Source of the DNA: Astropecten irregularis | Taxonomy: Eukaryota; Echinodermata; Asteroidea; Paxillosida; Astropectinidae | Direction: 5' to 3' | DNA length: 64,000 bases | Assembly: GCA_963971285.1 (NCBI GenBank) | Contig: OZ020256.1 | Span: forward strand, 1,552,501-1,616,500 | Shown here: piece after piece, positions 44,001-54,104 of the stretch | Layout: each line of letters opens with the position of its first letter | Position numbering within the stretch: position 1 is the stretch's first letter | Notes under the pieces: generated by a model | What the model was told of the DNA's origin: nothing | What the model saw: the letters and a program-made list of their open reading frames with translations, nothing else | Database searches by the model: none | Position numbers and translations under genes: made by a program

Positions 44001-46989
44001 TAGTTTGTGGCCATCAATGCTTACCGTACATTACATGTATAATACTGTACATTTTCTTTTTTTGGCAAAGTTCTGATGGTTTACAGGGTAGAAAAATATT
44101 ATTACACCAATTTCCTGTTTACGTACCATGTTTTTTGTGTTATTTCTGTTCATTAACTAGCTGACTAGTGCTCATTTGAAAAAAAAAGAAGCTTTTTTTA
44201 TTATAAATTTTAAAATGTACAGGGTCGTTTGCAACTACCTTTATGAAATGTCCATGTGTAAAGTCAGTATCGTGGGCAGACAACACCAGACATGTGAACT
44301 TGTTGTGAGGAACCCTGAACATTTGTTGTCAGAGCTTGTCCCTCGTGTGTTTCCACTTCAATAACTTTAATCTTTTTGGTCAACAAGGGCATTTTTACCT
44401 TGGCAACGGTGAAACCTTTGAGAGAAAGCTGAAATGCCTTCAATTTAAGATTCAATTTAATTCCAAGGTTATATGGTTTATTAACAGTTCTAATTATTTG
44501 GTTTCGTTTTGCCTCCTTTTTTTTTAGGACGTGGAGAAATTGGAAGAATTGAACGAGAACGGAGAGCTGAGAAAGATCCTGGAGAGATTTGAGGTGAGGG
44601 AAGAGGTTGGGGATGTCTGACTTAGAAGAACTGAACACTGTACCACTCCGACTGATTTTATTAATTAACCCTAACCCAAATTCATTACGTGGCTTTTCCT
44701 GAGCCAAAACAACTCTAAAAGACAGGGCTGTGATTTTATTCAGGTTTCTTTTGTGATCTAAATTTCCACAATTGTATCTAATTTCAGCCCGATTTTTTAA
44801 CCCAATTTTATGCTGTTTTTCAGGATTTTTTAAAATTACTTTCAGGATTTCTTCTAAAAAGGTAATCACATTCCTGAAAAGAATTGTATAATAACATGTA
44901 TTTGTGGTAATGGTATGCAAGGATGAAGCATCATAGTGTCTTAATTTGTCTTAGCACTAAATGTGTATTACCCATACGTGTACATTTGCTCTTAATTTAG
45001 TAAACTGTACTCGTTGTTAAAATGGGATGTCCCAAAACAGCAACCTAGGGTACATGGGTGATTGTGTGTTTTCCACCCAGAAAAAAGTGATTTGTGAAGA
45101 CTTTTCTCCTGAATAATTCTAGAATCGGGCAAATCTGACCGATATACGTGCACATACATACAAGGATCCAGAGCAGAGAAACATACAAAATACAACAAAC
45201 CCATGCACATAACATGTACATGAACGTGCCAAACATACAGGTATCGTATCCCTCCGATCTGTAATTTACATCAGATACCTTGCACTAGTCACGTACCATT
45301 GTCAAATTACATTTATATACACGCTATCAATCTAATTGTACAAACCATGAAGGGACATTTTGTCGATCGTTAAATCAGGCAACATACAAGGCAGATATTC
45401 CTATGCCTGTAATTCAGTTATGAACAGCTGGGGGAAGGGGCTTGTGATAGTTGGCCTAATCAAGTTTGTGTCGTGTATGACTGTTGTAAATTTGTATTGA
45501 TGGGAAGATTGTTCTTCCTGTTATGAATGGTTGCTTTCCAACAAAATAATTTTTAATATGATTTGCCGACCTTTGTATAAAATTTTTAATTTGAGCGATG
45601 CAAAGTTGAAGACTTGAAAATATCCTGTTTTGAAATTCTCTGCATGTTGTTGTGGGGTGTACCGTCTGCACAGAGGACGTTTGAAGAACAGCCTCAATGT
45701 GTTGTAAATGGGAGTCTCCTCTACTCACTAAGAGACTGAGGCATGGGCAGGGAAGGACCCCATACCGCGGGCCTTTTATTGCGGGCTCTGTATGTGCAGT
45801 CTGGTTCAATTGAAAACCGTTAGTCACCATTCATGCAACGCCCCTTTTCTTACTTGTTTACGTCAGGCAGGCCGCAGTCGCATTAGGCAGTTGCCGTCAT
45901 GCATGCTCTATAAATCACAACACAAACAGGGCACATGGATCGCGTGCAGCTGGCGCACACATAACATGACTGAGTCTGCCGTTATGACAAGCCCCTCTTA
46001 GTCTTACACAAACATATCATCCATGTATAACCTGCAAAATGTCTGTTTAGTTTTTGCATACCTGCACGTCATGTTCAAAACATCCGCATGCCCAGTGCAG
46101 TTTAACAAAGGCAGACACAAACAATTGCATTCCCAACAACAATAATGCCTGAAAAAACAAGCCTTACACTTAAGCATGTTTGACCAATAATGCATATGAG
46201 ATCATGATTTATGTGTCATAGCACCAGGAAATGGAATGGAACGTTACTAGGCATCAGCAGCCTGTCTGTTTAAGACAAAAAAATGCTGGGACTTCTAAAG
46301 ATAAAATTATAAGTTTCCTTTCAGATTTTCCAGATTTATCACAGGATTCACAGTGTATATAAGGAAGATGACGCTGGTATCCAATTTTGCTGGTATCCAG
46401 ATATTACTCGGCAATATTCAAGCAGTTGGTTCTTACACTTTTATCCTACCTTAACAAAAGAAACTCTCATGTTGCGGCATTGCTAATGCTGCGCGTATCT
46501 TAAATGATCCTTGAGATATAGTGGTATTTTATATGTGAGTGGTTTCGTGGCTTCTGACTGCCAAACGAACAAAGATAATTGACTAGTTGTGGGATAGTAG
46601 AGAAAACAATTTTGTGGATTTGCAAAACTCATACTGTGGTCAACTTTCAAAAGACGCACTTTGTAACCTCAAACAAATTAAGATAATTGACAATTTGAGA
46701 AAACAGCATCACAGAGCTGGATATTCTGCCGCACTGGGATGTCACATGTTCGAATCTCACTCTAGTTCGCTTTTCAATGACTTCTCCTTTCCCAATTTCC
46801 CCCCCACAGAAAAACGTGCCCACGTCAGACTGTTCTGAGTGTGGTGGGTTTCGCTACATCCCCTGCCTGGTCTGCAATGGCAGCAAGAAATCCCTGCACA
46901 GGAACAGCTTCACCGATCACTTCCAGGCACTGCGCTGCTCACACTGCGACGACAACGGCCTGCAGAAGTGTACACTGTGCAATAAGTGA
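34426..46989 (+). CDS. GRXCR1-like glutaredoxin domain cysteine-rich protein (whole gene span)
   Basis: Four coding exons (34426-35061, 37630-37875, 44528-44593, 46810-46989), all GT-AG and all phase 0, give 375 residues. Residues 1-212 are a long low-complexity N-terminus ending in KGTVRGVTNRVKAG (186-199), a motif shared with vertebrate GRXCR1. Residues 213-316 are a glutaredoxin fold: IIIYTTSMRIVRQTFEDC, then FVRKLFQNHRVKYEERDL, then the cis-Pro segment TLPMVFIDG. Residues 317-375 hold four C-x2-C pairs (324/327, 335/338, 359/362, 370/373), as in DnaJ-type zinc modules. In vertebrates GRXCR1 acts at actin-rich stereocilia and is needed for hearing; a role in sensory or ciliated-cell actin protrusions is inferred here. 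The Cys of the usual redox site is Ser230, so thiol-redox chemistry is unlikely. Confidence 0.9.
35660..36253 (+). repeat. Two-copy tandem duplication, period 306 bp
   Basis: GATCATCCTATT starts at 35681 and 35987. Following text is shared with changes (CTTGAGAAAGATAGACTTG, CATTATATAAT, ACCCTAAGAC(T/C)AGCAGACAAA, ACGTCCAGTT). It lies inside intron 1 of the GRXCR1-like gene. Confidence 0.75.
37066..37117. repeat. Strong hairpin in GRXCR1-like intron 1
   Basis: GGTTGCCTGGCAGA (37076-37089) faces TCTGCCTGGCAACC (37094-37107) with one mismatch and a 4-base AATG loop. The outer ATATGGTT / AGCCATAT extends the stem. Confidence 0.65.
37630..37875 (+). CDS. GRXCR1-like gene, exon 2 (glutaredoxin core)
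   Basis: Acceptor CCATCACAG ending at 37629; donor GGG|GTAAGC after 37875; 82 codons, phase 0. It encodes most of the glutaredoxin fold, including the YTTSMRIV segment (degenerate active site), the EERDL strand region and TLPMVFIDGELVG. Confidence 0.9.
39161..39486. mobile_element. Foldback element with about 55 bp arms
   Basis: The left arm 39161-39216 and right arm 39432-39486 are inverted copies, both containing TTTATTTGGGAAATTCCCCA in the same reading sense of the fold. Target duplications are not clear. It is a non-coding MITE-like element inside intron 2. Confidence 0.7.
39981..40290 (+). repeat. Two-copy tandem duplication, period 156 bp
   Basis: GCAAGTTTGCCATTTGACAA begins at 39996 and again at 40152. 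Each is followed by AAATGCCAGAGGCAAAAATG and, further on, GATCATCA(C/T)TATCAGCCTA. The second copy runs into a CGATCG-rich repeat fragment. Confidence 0.8.
41314..41435. mobile_element. Foldback MITE, GGGGTCAATTTCAC family, copy 1
   Basis: Ends GGGGTTGATTTCAC and GTGAAATCCACCCC are inverted. The interior CGATCGTAACTCGAGTTACG is itself palindromic. Relatives lie at 47538-47686, 49051-49171 and 51293-51440. Confidence 0.7.
43360..43420 (-). other. Possible tRNA-derived fragment
   Basis: Read on the minus strand, CGCTGGTTCAAATCCCATTC has the GGTTCAAATCC box-B pattern and TΨC-arm look of a tRNA 3' half. I find no matching 5' half or A box, so this is at most a tRNA relic or SINE piece. Confidence 0.25.
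44528..44593 (+). CDS. GRXCR1-like gene, exon 3
   Basis: Acceptor with a long T tract (TTTTTTTTTAG ending at 44527); donor GAG|GTGAGG after 44593; 22 codons, phase 0. It encodes DVEKLEELNENGELRKILER, corresponding to the helix after the glutaredoxin core in the vertebrate protein. Confidence 0.85.
44594..46809 (+). other. GRXCR1-like gene, intron 3 (2,216 bp)
   Basis: No further exon is apparent. Near 46733-46760 the plus strand reads ATGTCACATGTTCGAATCTC, a tRNA box-B-like word that may mark a short SINE head. The intron ends in the run CCCCCCCACAG. Confidence 0.6.
46810..46989 (+). CDS. GRXCR1-like gene, exon 4 (cysteine-rich tail)
   Basis: Begins after CCCCACAG at 46809 and runs 59 codons to TGA. 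It carries CSECGGFRYIPCLVCNGSKK and RCSHCDDNGLQKCTLCNK, four C-x2-C pairs expected to bind two zinc ions. This pattern, with the glutaredoxin core, is the reason for the GRXCR1 call. Its GC content is clearly higher than that of the surrounding DNA. Confidence 0.9.
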   Translation, partial: KNVPTSDCSECGGFRYIPCLVCNGSKKSLHRNSFTDHFQALRCSHCDDNGLQKCTLCNK

Positions 46990-47064
46990 AACCTTAGGAG
47001 TTCATGTGGTGCTTGATTGCACATTAGGAGACGGCACGCTCAGAGGTAGGCAACAAGCCCTACG

Positions 47065-47178
47065 GACAATTTCACTAACGCTTTCCGATCATCACTAAAG
47101 CCCAAATCAATCGCTAAACAGAAGAGCAATGGATTTGGGCTTTAGAAATGATCGGAAAGCGTTAGTGAAATCGGCCCC
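47065..47178. mobile_element. Foldback MITE with TTTCACTAACGCTTTCCGAT arms
   Basis: AATTTCACTAACGCTTTCCG (about 47078-47097) reappears inverted as CGGAAAGCGTTAGTGAAAT (about 47152-47171). The inner CTAAAGCCCAAATC / GATTTGGGCTTTAG extends the fold. A diverged single arm lies at 40272-40370. No coding content. Confidence 0.65.
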
Positions 47179-47222
47179 TGGTGTACTACCCACACCATTT
47201 AATTCTGGATGTACAGTGTATG

Positions 47223-47442
47223 CACCGGCGCACCCAGGATTTTGTCTTGGGGGGGGCTCAAAGAAAATTTTTCTCCCACAAAACATTTTGTGACTCCCCC
47301 CCCCCCTTCCTCCTCTCCCTTTCCCTCTCCCCCCCTTTTTTTTCGTTTTTTTTCTACTTTTTTTTTCGTTTTTTTTTTTTTCAGGGACCCTCTTGGGGGG
47401 GGGCTCAAGCCCCCCGAGCCCCCCCCCCTGGGTGCGCCACTG
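47223..47442. mobile_element. 220 bp hAT-like MITE with 8 bp target duplication
   Basis: The ends CACCGGCGCACCCAGG and CCTGGGTGCGCCACTG are inverted and match at 13 of 16 positions or better. AGTGTATG flanks both sides (47215-47222 and 47443-47450). The interior is poly-G/poly-C and poly-T runs. The 8 bp duplication and CAG-type end suit a non-autonomous hAT. Confidence 0.85.
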
Positions 47443-47537
47443 AGTGTATGTAAGTCCATGACAGATGGCTCTATAGGTAAATGTACTGGACATGAGCCCT
47501 CATATCACAGGACTTGATTCCTATTGGACCATTCCAC

Positions 47538-47686
47538 GGGTCAATTTCACCAAAATCATCGTAACTTACTATCATTCATTGTGAATCGTAGGACTTGTGA
47601 TGCATTGCAGCTCTACGTAGGATACAATGGTCTGTCCTTTGTAACTTGAGTTATGATCGATCGGTGGGCTTTGGGAAATTGACCCC
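47538..47686. mobile_element. Foldback MITE, GGGGTCAATTTCAC family, copy 2
   Basis: Ends GGGTCAATTTCACCAAAATC and GGGAAATTGACCCC. The interior has CGTAACTTACTATCATTC and TTGTAACTTGAGTTATGATC, related to copies at 41314, 49051 and 51293. Confidence 0.65.
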
Positions 47687-49050
47687 AGGTCTTGCTTTAG
47701 AGCCCTGCAAGCCTTAGGATCACAACATGACTGAGCTTATACCGATATTGCATAATGTATTCCATCGAAGCTCTGAGAAATGACTTGAGAATCTGCACTC
47801 TCCATTGGTTACAGTAGATGATACATTTACCTGTATAACAACTTAACAAAGGACTGTCACAAATCACGTCCCAACCAGGTAGAATAGTCAATTGGTGACA
47901 CATTGACCGACAAAACTCCCCCATTATTATCTGTTTCAAGTTTTCTGTGTGGTAATTTTCTCCCTGTTTATTGATATTGTTATTATCATATCGTTAATAT
48001 TATTAAATGATGCACTACTTTAGATTATTCAGGAGGTGAATGATTTAACCTCTATTGCAGACCAAGAATTGACCCAGTGACCTCTTCTACTAACTGCCCA
48101 ATCACTATTCAAACAGTAAAAGTCAGCTTGCACAATGGAAAATTGTAATTCTATAGAAATTGTGCAAGTTTTTTAAGTGTCAAAGGTTGCACCTAGTGGG
48201 GGGGGGGGGGGGACCACACACTGCATGATCCTTACCATAGTATTTTATGCAATACCTACAATTCTACATTTATTATTGCAAATGTGGGGTATTTGGGACA
48301 TACCAATTATCTTGTCATGTCATGTGCCATTGAGTCGAATATAATGCAGGTTTTCAAAGTCATCATTACAGTGATATGGTTTCGAAATTGCACAGTACAT
48401 ACATGTACAGTTTAATATTTGTTGGATTTAAATGATTGACTCTTGAATTCTGACTGAAAGTTTGTGTCAAATGTGTGAAATTTGATTTTATCAAGTAAAC
48501 TTTTCTTGCCTGAATTTAAGACATTGTTACAGGTAAATTCAAATCAATTTGGAAATCAACAGCAAAATTTGCTTTGCACTTTTTTTTTAATTATTAAAAA
48601 CTACCGGATATGCTCAAGGTAAAACAGTCGTATTAGAATTGAAATTTCAACAAGCAAGAGGCTAGAAAAAAAAGGCAAACCTTATGGATCTGATGAATAT
48701 TATAAATATTATGTATAAATATTATGTTTGTATTTTTATGCCTGTATTTATTCATGATGAGTAAGCTCTATGTAAAGTTACAAATTGCACCAAAGTTTTC
48801 CAGTTGTTTAATTACTGCCATATGGTACGGTACTAGTCTTTTTTCAAGTTTGTGTGTGTGTGTTGATGCACCACATTCCTTGATATACCTCATTATGTAC
48901 TTGCACTTTGGGTAAAACAATTCCTGTAAGCAGATATTCTTAGCATCTTAAGTATGATAAGATGCACAATCAGGGTTCAGGTCACGTTCAAGGCTATTAA
49001 CAGATTAACAAAAGATCTTTGAGAAAGATCCTGCTAGGATTGAAACATCA

Positions 49051-49171
49051 GGGGTCAATTTCACCAAACTCATCCTAACATACTATCAATCGTAAGACTT
49101 ATGATGCATTGCAGGCTTGCAGCCCCACGTAGGATGCGATGGGTTAAATCCTTCTTTGTGAAATCGATCCC
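49051..49171. mobile_element. Foldback MITE, GGGGTCAATTTCAC family, copy 3
   Basis: Ends GGGGTCAATTTCACCAAACT and TTTGTGAAATCGATCCC. The interior includes TATCAATCGTAAGACTTATG and CCACGTAGGATGCGATGGG, shared with copy 2. Confidence 0.65.
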
Positions 49172-51292
49172 AGGTCCTGTTGTTAACTCTTGAGCATTTT
49201 ATACAAATAATTGATCAGAATGAAACTTATAGCAAATGCAGTCTTTCCTCATGGAAGCTTGAATCAAGACTAGGTCATTCATGCCCCATATAATTGCAGT
49301 ATGTCAAGAACAAACAGACCATACATGGATTCCATACATACACTGTATTCAATAAGATATTATAGAGTTGATGCTGATAAAAGACACAAATAGATAGGAC
49401 TAGGAGGCTTGAGTTTTTATACACATTATATTTTGTTTATGGATTAACATGTACAGATACGGTAAAGATGATAATGTCATTAAAAGGAAGATGACAAGGA
49501 AACACCATGTACAATATAAGCTAGAATTTGTATTCCTCCTTTTTGTTTGATATGCAAGGTTCTTTAATTTATTCAATAACACTGCCATGTTTTGGCTGTT
49601 GTAAGAGATGTTATTTTATATTGCACACTTTCACAAGTGTTCACACGCCGGAAGTGAATTCATAGATTTACATTATTTTGATAGTGCACATATTTTTCTC
49701 AGCAGATAAAGTTAATTGCAAACCCAACAAAGTTCACTTAACTGATCAGTACTTTTGTTCTTTAAATAAATGGATTTTCTTGTGTTAACTGCTTACCATG
49801 CAAGCATATACTAAGCGATTCTGTGAGCTCGATGGCATTTTTGGATGACACAAGTCTAGAATTTGATGAATATGCATGAGAGGAAATTGACCCCAGGGGT
49901 ATATGTACTAAGATTTATCTTACTATGTGAATAATTGCTAAGCAAAGTGTGATGCCACAAATCGCATCGCAAGTTGATAATAAAAGTTTCTAGTTAAGAT
50001 CGATCGGCCCCAGGACAGTTAAATAACTATCTTTGCCCACTACATGTACCAAATAGATGCAGTTATAAACAAACTGTATATTGTCATGTTAATTATCATT
50101 CACTTAATTTAAATATTTATGGATGATTACTTCAATAATGTAGAAGTGTGATGAAAATGCCTTCAATATTGTGATATTCAAAACACATGTGTGTAATATT
50201 ATAACTTTTTCATTCCATTCTATTTTTCTAGTGCACTTTCAAACCATAATAGTAAATATCTGCAACAAATGGTACTATGATATCTAACAAAATGGAATAT
50301 TTTGCCATCTTGTTGTGATTTAATAGTCAGGGTATTATCCAAGATATTTTTAGATCTGGTAAAAAAAGAAGAAAGGAAAAATACCTGTTAATATCCAAGC
50401 ACTGTTAATATCTAACACAATGGAATAATATAATATTAATGATATTAGAATTAAGGTATTCTATTAAGAAATATCTACCACTTTTGTAAAGAAAAGTGCA
50501 AAATTCTCATGCTGTCTTTCACAAATTCCCATATTAGATACAAATGATAACTATTATATTGAGATCTTTTTATGTGTATATATTTGCTAGAATAGTATTC
50601 AAAATTTGCATACATTGTTATTGTGTCTAACATTAATCCAGTTATTGAATATTGACACTATCTTATTTTTTAATATCTCATGTTTTTTGTTAATATGTAA
50701 AGTCTCTATTGAATTCCATTTTATGCACTCAGGATATTTTTTGTAACGGTACATTGCAAATTCAAAATAATATTGTTTTATGTGTGGGACGATCCATTGT
50801 CAAGTTCCAATATATTAGCTTCATTGACAGATATGAATTAATATCATTATTGCGCATATATACATGCATAGGTTAGTGTTAGCACACAGGGTGTCTATGA
50901 GGTTATGAAGGACATAGGTTTACATGTATATGGAGAGTTTGTGGCCTAAACCTACATGTAGTCATAGCTTTCCAGATAGTCACTGCACATACATTTGGAG
51001 CGAGTTTTCGCCTGACCGACTTTTGAAATATCGCTTGTGTATGGAGCAGAGATTTAATTAATAATCTATGGGATGAATTATATACAGGCTTTCATTCTGC
51101 CTGGGAGATGAAACGCAAAACGTTTCTCTGTTTCCCCTACATTTTTTGTTCAGTTTTCGCTTAAGTCGTTTTGCGTTTCAATTTAAAGCAAGATCAAGAG
51201 ATATCCTACCAGATCCCACCAGGACTCAAACATCAGGTCCTCCTAACTATAAGCTTGGTTCGTTTTCAGTTCAGTATTTCCCACTAAAAGCT

Positions 51293-51440
51293 GGGGTCGA
51301 TTTCACGAAGCCCTGCGATCGATCGTAACTCGAGTTACGAAGGATATCCCATCGTAGGGGGCCTATCCCACGTAGGGATTCAATGCATCAAAAGTCCTAC
51401 GATTGATATTAAGTTACGAAGAGTTTGATGAAATCGACCC
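51293..51440. mobile_element. Foldback MITE, GGGGTCAATTTCAC family, copy 4
   Basis: Ends GGGGTCGATTTCACGAAGCC and GTTTGATGAAATCGACCC. The interior CGATCGTAACTCGAGTTACG matches copy 1. Confidence 0.7.
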
Positions 51441-52309
51441 AAGAATAAACAGTTTCTTTCTTTTGTGGATTTTTTGTTTTTTTGAGGAAGAAAAACCAGA
51501 CAGAATTCGTGTCATTAGAAAGACCTTCAGTAAATTAGCTATGCACATTTTCTTTTTAGATTAATGTATTCAATCTCAAAATATATAATGTTTCTCGATC
51601 TCAAATTTGTGCGTTTGTTTAAATAATTGTTTTTTTGGTTACTTTATGAATGTGACAGAAAATCGTTGAGATCACTTTATACAGAAATGATGGAATAGTG
51701 AACAAGTTGGGTACTACATTCTTTTTGGAAGATCGCTGGCTCATTCAAGTATACATGCATTGTGTTTTTGTTGTTGCTATTATATGTACTGCTTCACCTA
51801 TGTTCATTCATGGTTGCAAACTGGGGAAAATGAATTTGTGGTGCTAGGCGTGTCCTTCTCCCTAACATCCCACCCACCCTTTGCCCTCATCAACTGATAT
51901 TCACATAAAACACTCCAGGTTGTTACCATAGAAACAAAAATTCCCGCCCCTATAGAAATTGAGATAGCAAGGCCTTTTAGTTTAACTGTGGAATGCTGAA
52001 GATTTTAAGATTTGTTTTCTTTATTGCAATGTGCACTAATGCAAAATAGATTTAAAGCAGAAATAGTTATTAATATTTTTAATGCAATATCACTAAAGAC
52101 ACGTAATTTTTCTTTAAAAAGATTCAATTTCCTTCTTATTGTTTTTATTTTTTGTTTATATTTTATTGTGTGATTGATACATTTTTTTTTGTAGAGATTA
52201 ATAGGTATGTTGTGCCTTCTGGTGACTATAATATTATTTGTATATAATCTGGAATGTGAATAAAATATTTTGTGGCAAATCATTACAAACGTCAGTGCAG
52301 ATCTACCAT

Positions 52310-53290
52310 TTTTCTTTCACAGGGGTACCCCTTGCCATTTTTGTAATTTTTTACCCAAAATGACCACTTTCCAAAATTGGTTCCAAATTTGTTCACTGTA
52401 TCGCATCAGAAATGAGTTCCTCTTAGTCTAGGGCAGCTTTTGGGGCATTATGAACCAATTTTGGAAAATTGTCATTTTGGGTCAAAAATGACAAAAACGG
52501 CAAGGGGTACCCCCTTGCAATTTTTCTCATTTTTAGGCCAAAATTCGAGTCAATTATTTTCACTGTATCGCATCAGAAATGAGTTCCTCTTAGTCTAGGG
52601 CAGCTTTTGGGGCAATATGGACCAATTTTGGAAAATGGTTATTTTGGGTCAAAAAAGACAAAAACGGCAAGGGGTACGTTCTTCAATTTTGGCCCAAAAT
52701 TGACTTTTTCTCTAATTGATCCGGAATACCCCAACGGATGTATACAAGTGAAAGGAACACCTTCCAAGTACAAAACAAGCACTATTGGTGTCTTAGAAGG
52801 CATTAGAATTCATTTTTATGACATGTAAAAAATGGGTGAAAATTGCAAAAATGGCAAAGGGTACCCCTTGTCGTTTTTATCAATTTTGGCCCAAAATTGA
52901 CTTTTTCTCTTATTGATCCAGAATACTCTAACAGATGTATACAAGCGAAAGGAACAACTCCCAAGTACAAAACAAGCACTATTGGTGTCTTAGATGGCAT
53001 TAGAATTCATTTAATTGATACGTCAAAAATTGGTGGAAATTGACAAAAATTGCAAGGGGTACCCCTTGTCGTTTTTATCAATTTTGTCCTAAAATTGACT
53101 TTTTCTCTAATTAATCCAGAATACCCTAACGGATGTATACAAGTGAAAGGAACACCTTCAAAGTACAAAACAAACACTATTGGTGTCTTAGAAGGCATTA
53201 GAATTCATTTAATTGATACGTCAAAAATGGGTGGAAATTGACAAAAATGGCAAGGTACCCTTGCCATTTTGTCCATTTTCACTGAAAAAT
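52310..53290 (+). repeat. GGTACC-core tandem satellite, block 1
   Basis: About six monomers of 165-200 bp. Nearly all contain a palindromic core AAGGGGTACCCCTT followed by GTTTTTATCAATTTTGGCCC. Two subfamilies are seen: one with GCATCAGAAATGAGTTCCTC (52403, 52569; period about 166) and one with GGATGTATACAAGTGAAAGG (52736, 52933, 53131; period about 198). Confidence 0.8.
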
Positions 53291-53900
53291 TAAATGTCTT
53301 CAAATTACATCATTTTGCTTCTAAAAAGATTAAATAGGCATTTTTCTTACTGGAAATGTGTTTATTGTAGTACCAGATACCCAACAGGAAGATTACACAC
53401 AATTTTGGAAAACGTCAGTTTTGGGCCAAAATTGATGAAAACGACACATTTTGTCCATTTTCACTGGAAAATAAAATGTCTTTAAATTACATCATTTTGC
53501 TTCTAAGATGACTAAATAGGCATTTTTCTTACTGGAAATGTGTTTATTATAGTCCCAGATACCCAATCTGAAGATTACACACCATTCTGGAAAACGCCAG
53601 AGTTCCTGGGGGAAGCCATCTTTGAATGGGAGGACCGCACTGGACTTGAAATCTCTCAGCTGCTTCGGTGGTCCAGGCCGCATCTTCGTGGTTGTTGGTA
53701 GGAAGGAAAGAGGATTATAAGTATTTAGGGCAGAATGTGAACGTCACTTCTCTTCCCTTATAGGTGTCACAGATCCGTCACAAGGAACACATTTCTAGTT
53801 CGAAAACTGGTCTATTTCTCATCTGCGGAGAGAATTGAATCCATTTCAGAATGTTTGAATTTTCATCCAAAATTGAAAAAAGAGCAAGGCTGCAATGGGT
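53290..53900 (+). repeat. Satellite block 1, variant monomers and a GC-rich interruption
   Basis: Two monomers share AAATTACATCATTTTGCTTC and GGCATTTTTCTTACTGGAAA (53300-53360 and 53486-53545). From about 53596 to 53705 a GC-richer patch breaks the pattern. A further monomer ends with GTACCCCTTGTCATTTTTGC near 53900. Confidence 0.6.
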
Positions 53901-54104
53901 ACCCCTTGTCATTTTTGCCATTTTTTTCAAAAATTTACTTTTTCTCAAAGTGTTTCAATCATCCTAATAGTTGTCTCAGATCACAAAGAACCCATTTCTA
54001 GTATGAAAACTGGTCTATTTCTCATCTGCAAGGGGAATTTTTCTTCATATTCTTGCTGCATAATTATGTACATTACCATGATTACATGTAAGCTATCATC
54101 AATC

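Larger units (their letters stand above)
37876..44527 (+). other. GRXCR1-like gene, intron 2 (6,652 bp)
   Basis: A long intron carrying several mobile fragments: a long-arm foldback at 39161-39486, a 156 bp two-copy tandem repeat near 39981-40290, a fragment of the TTTAGCGATGATCG family near 40272-40370, and a foldback at 41314-41435. A possible tRNA-derived fragment lies near 43365 on the minus strand. No missing GRXCR1 exon is evident. Confidence 0.65.
47451..52299. other. Gene-poor AT-rich stretch
   Basis: No coding exon could be supported. Contents I can name are three foldback MITEs (listed separately), a retroelement-tail-like TTTGAGAAAGATCCTGCTAG at 49018-49037, a poly-G run at 48199-48212 and a T-rich segment. 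Any 3' untranslated region of the GRXCR1-like gene would begin just before this stretch, at 46990. Confidence 0.5.

Noticed and set aside
44264-44920. 218-codon minus-strand frame opposite GRXCR1-like exon 3
   Set aside because: It lies mostly in intron sequence, antisense to a well-supported exon, and shows no recognisable domain.
47107-47517. Frames rich in Pro/Gly/Lys on both strands
   Set aside because: They translate the homopolymer interior of the hAT-like MITE.
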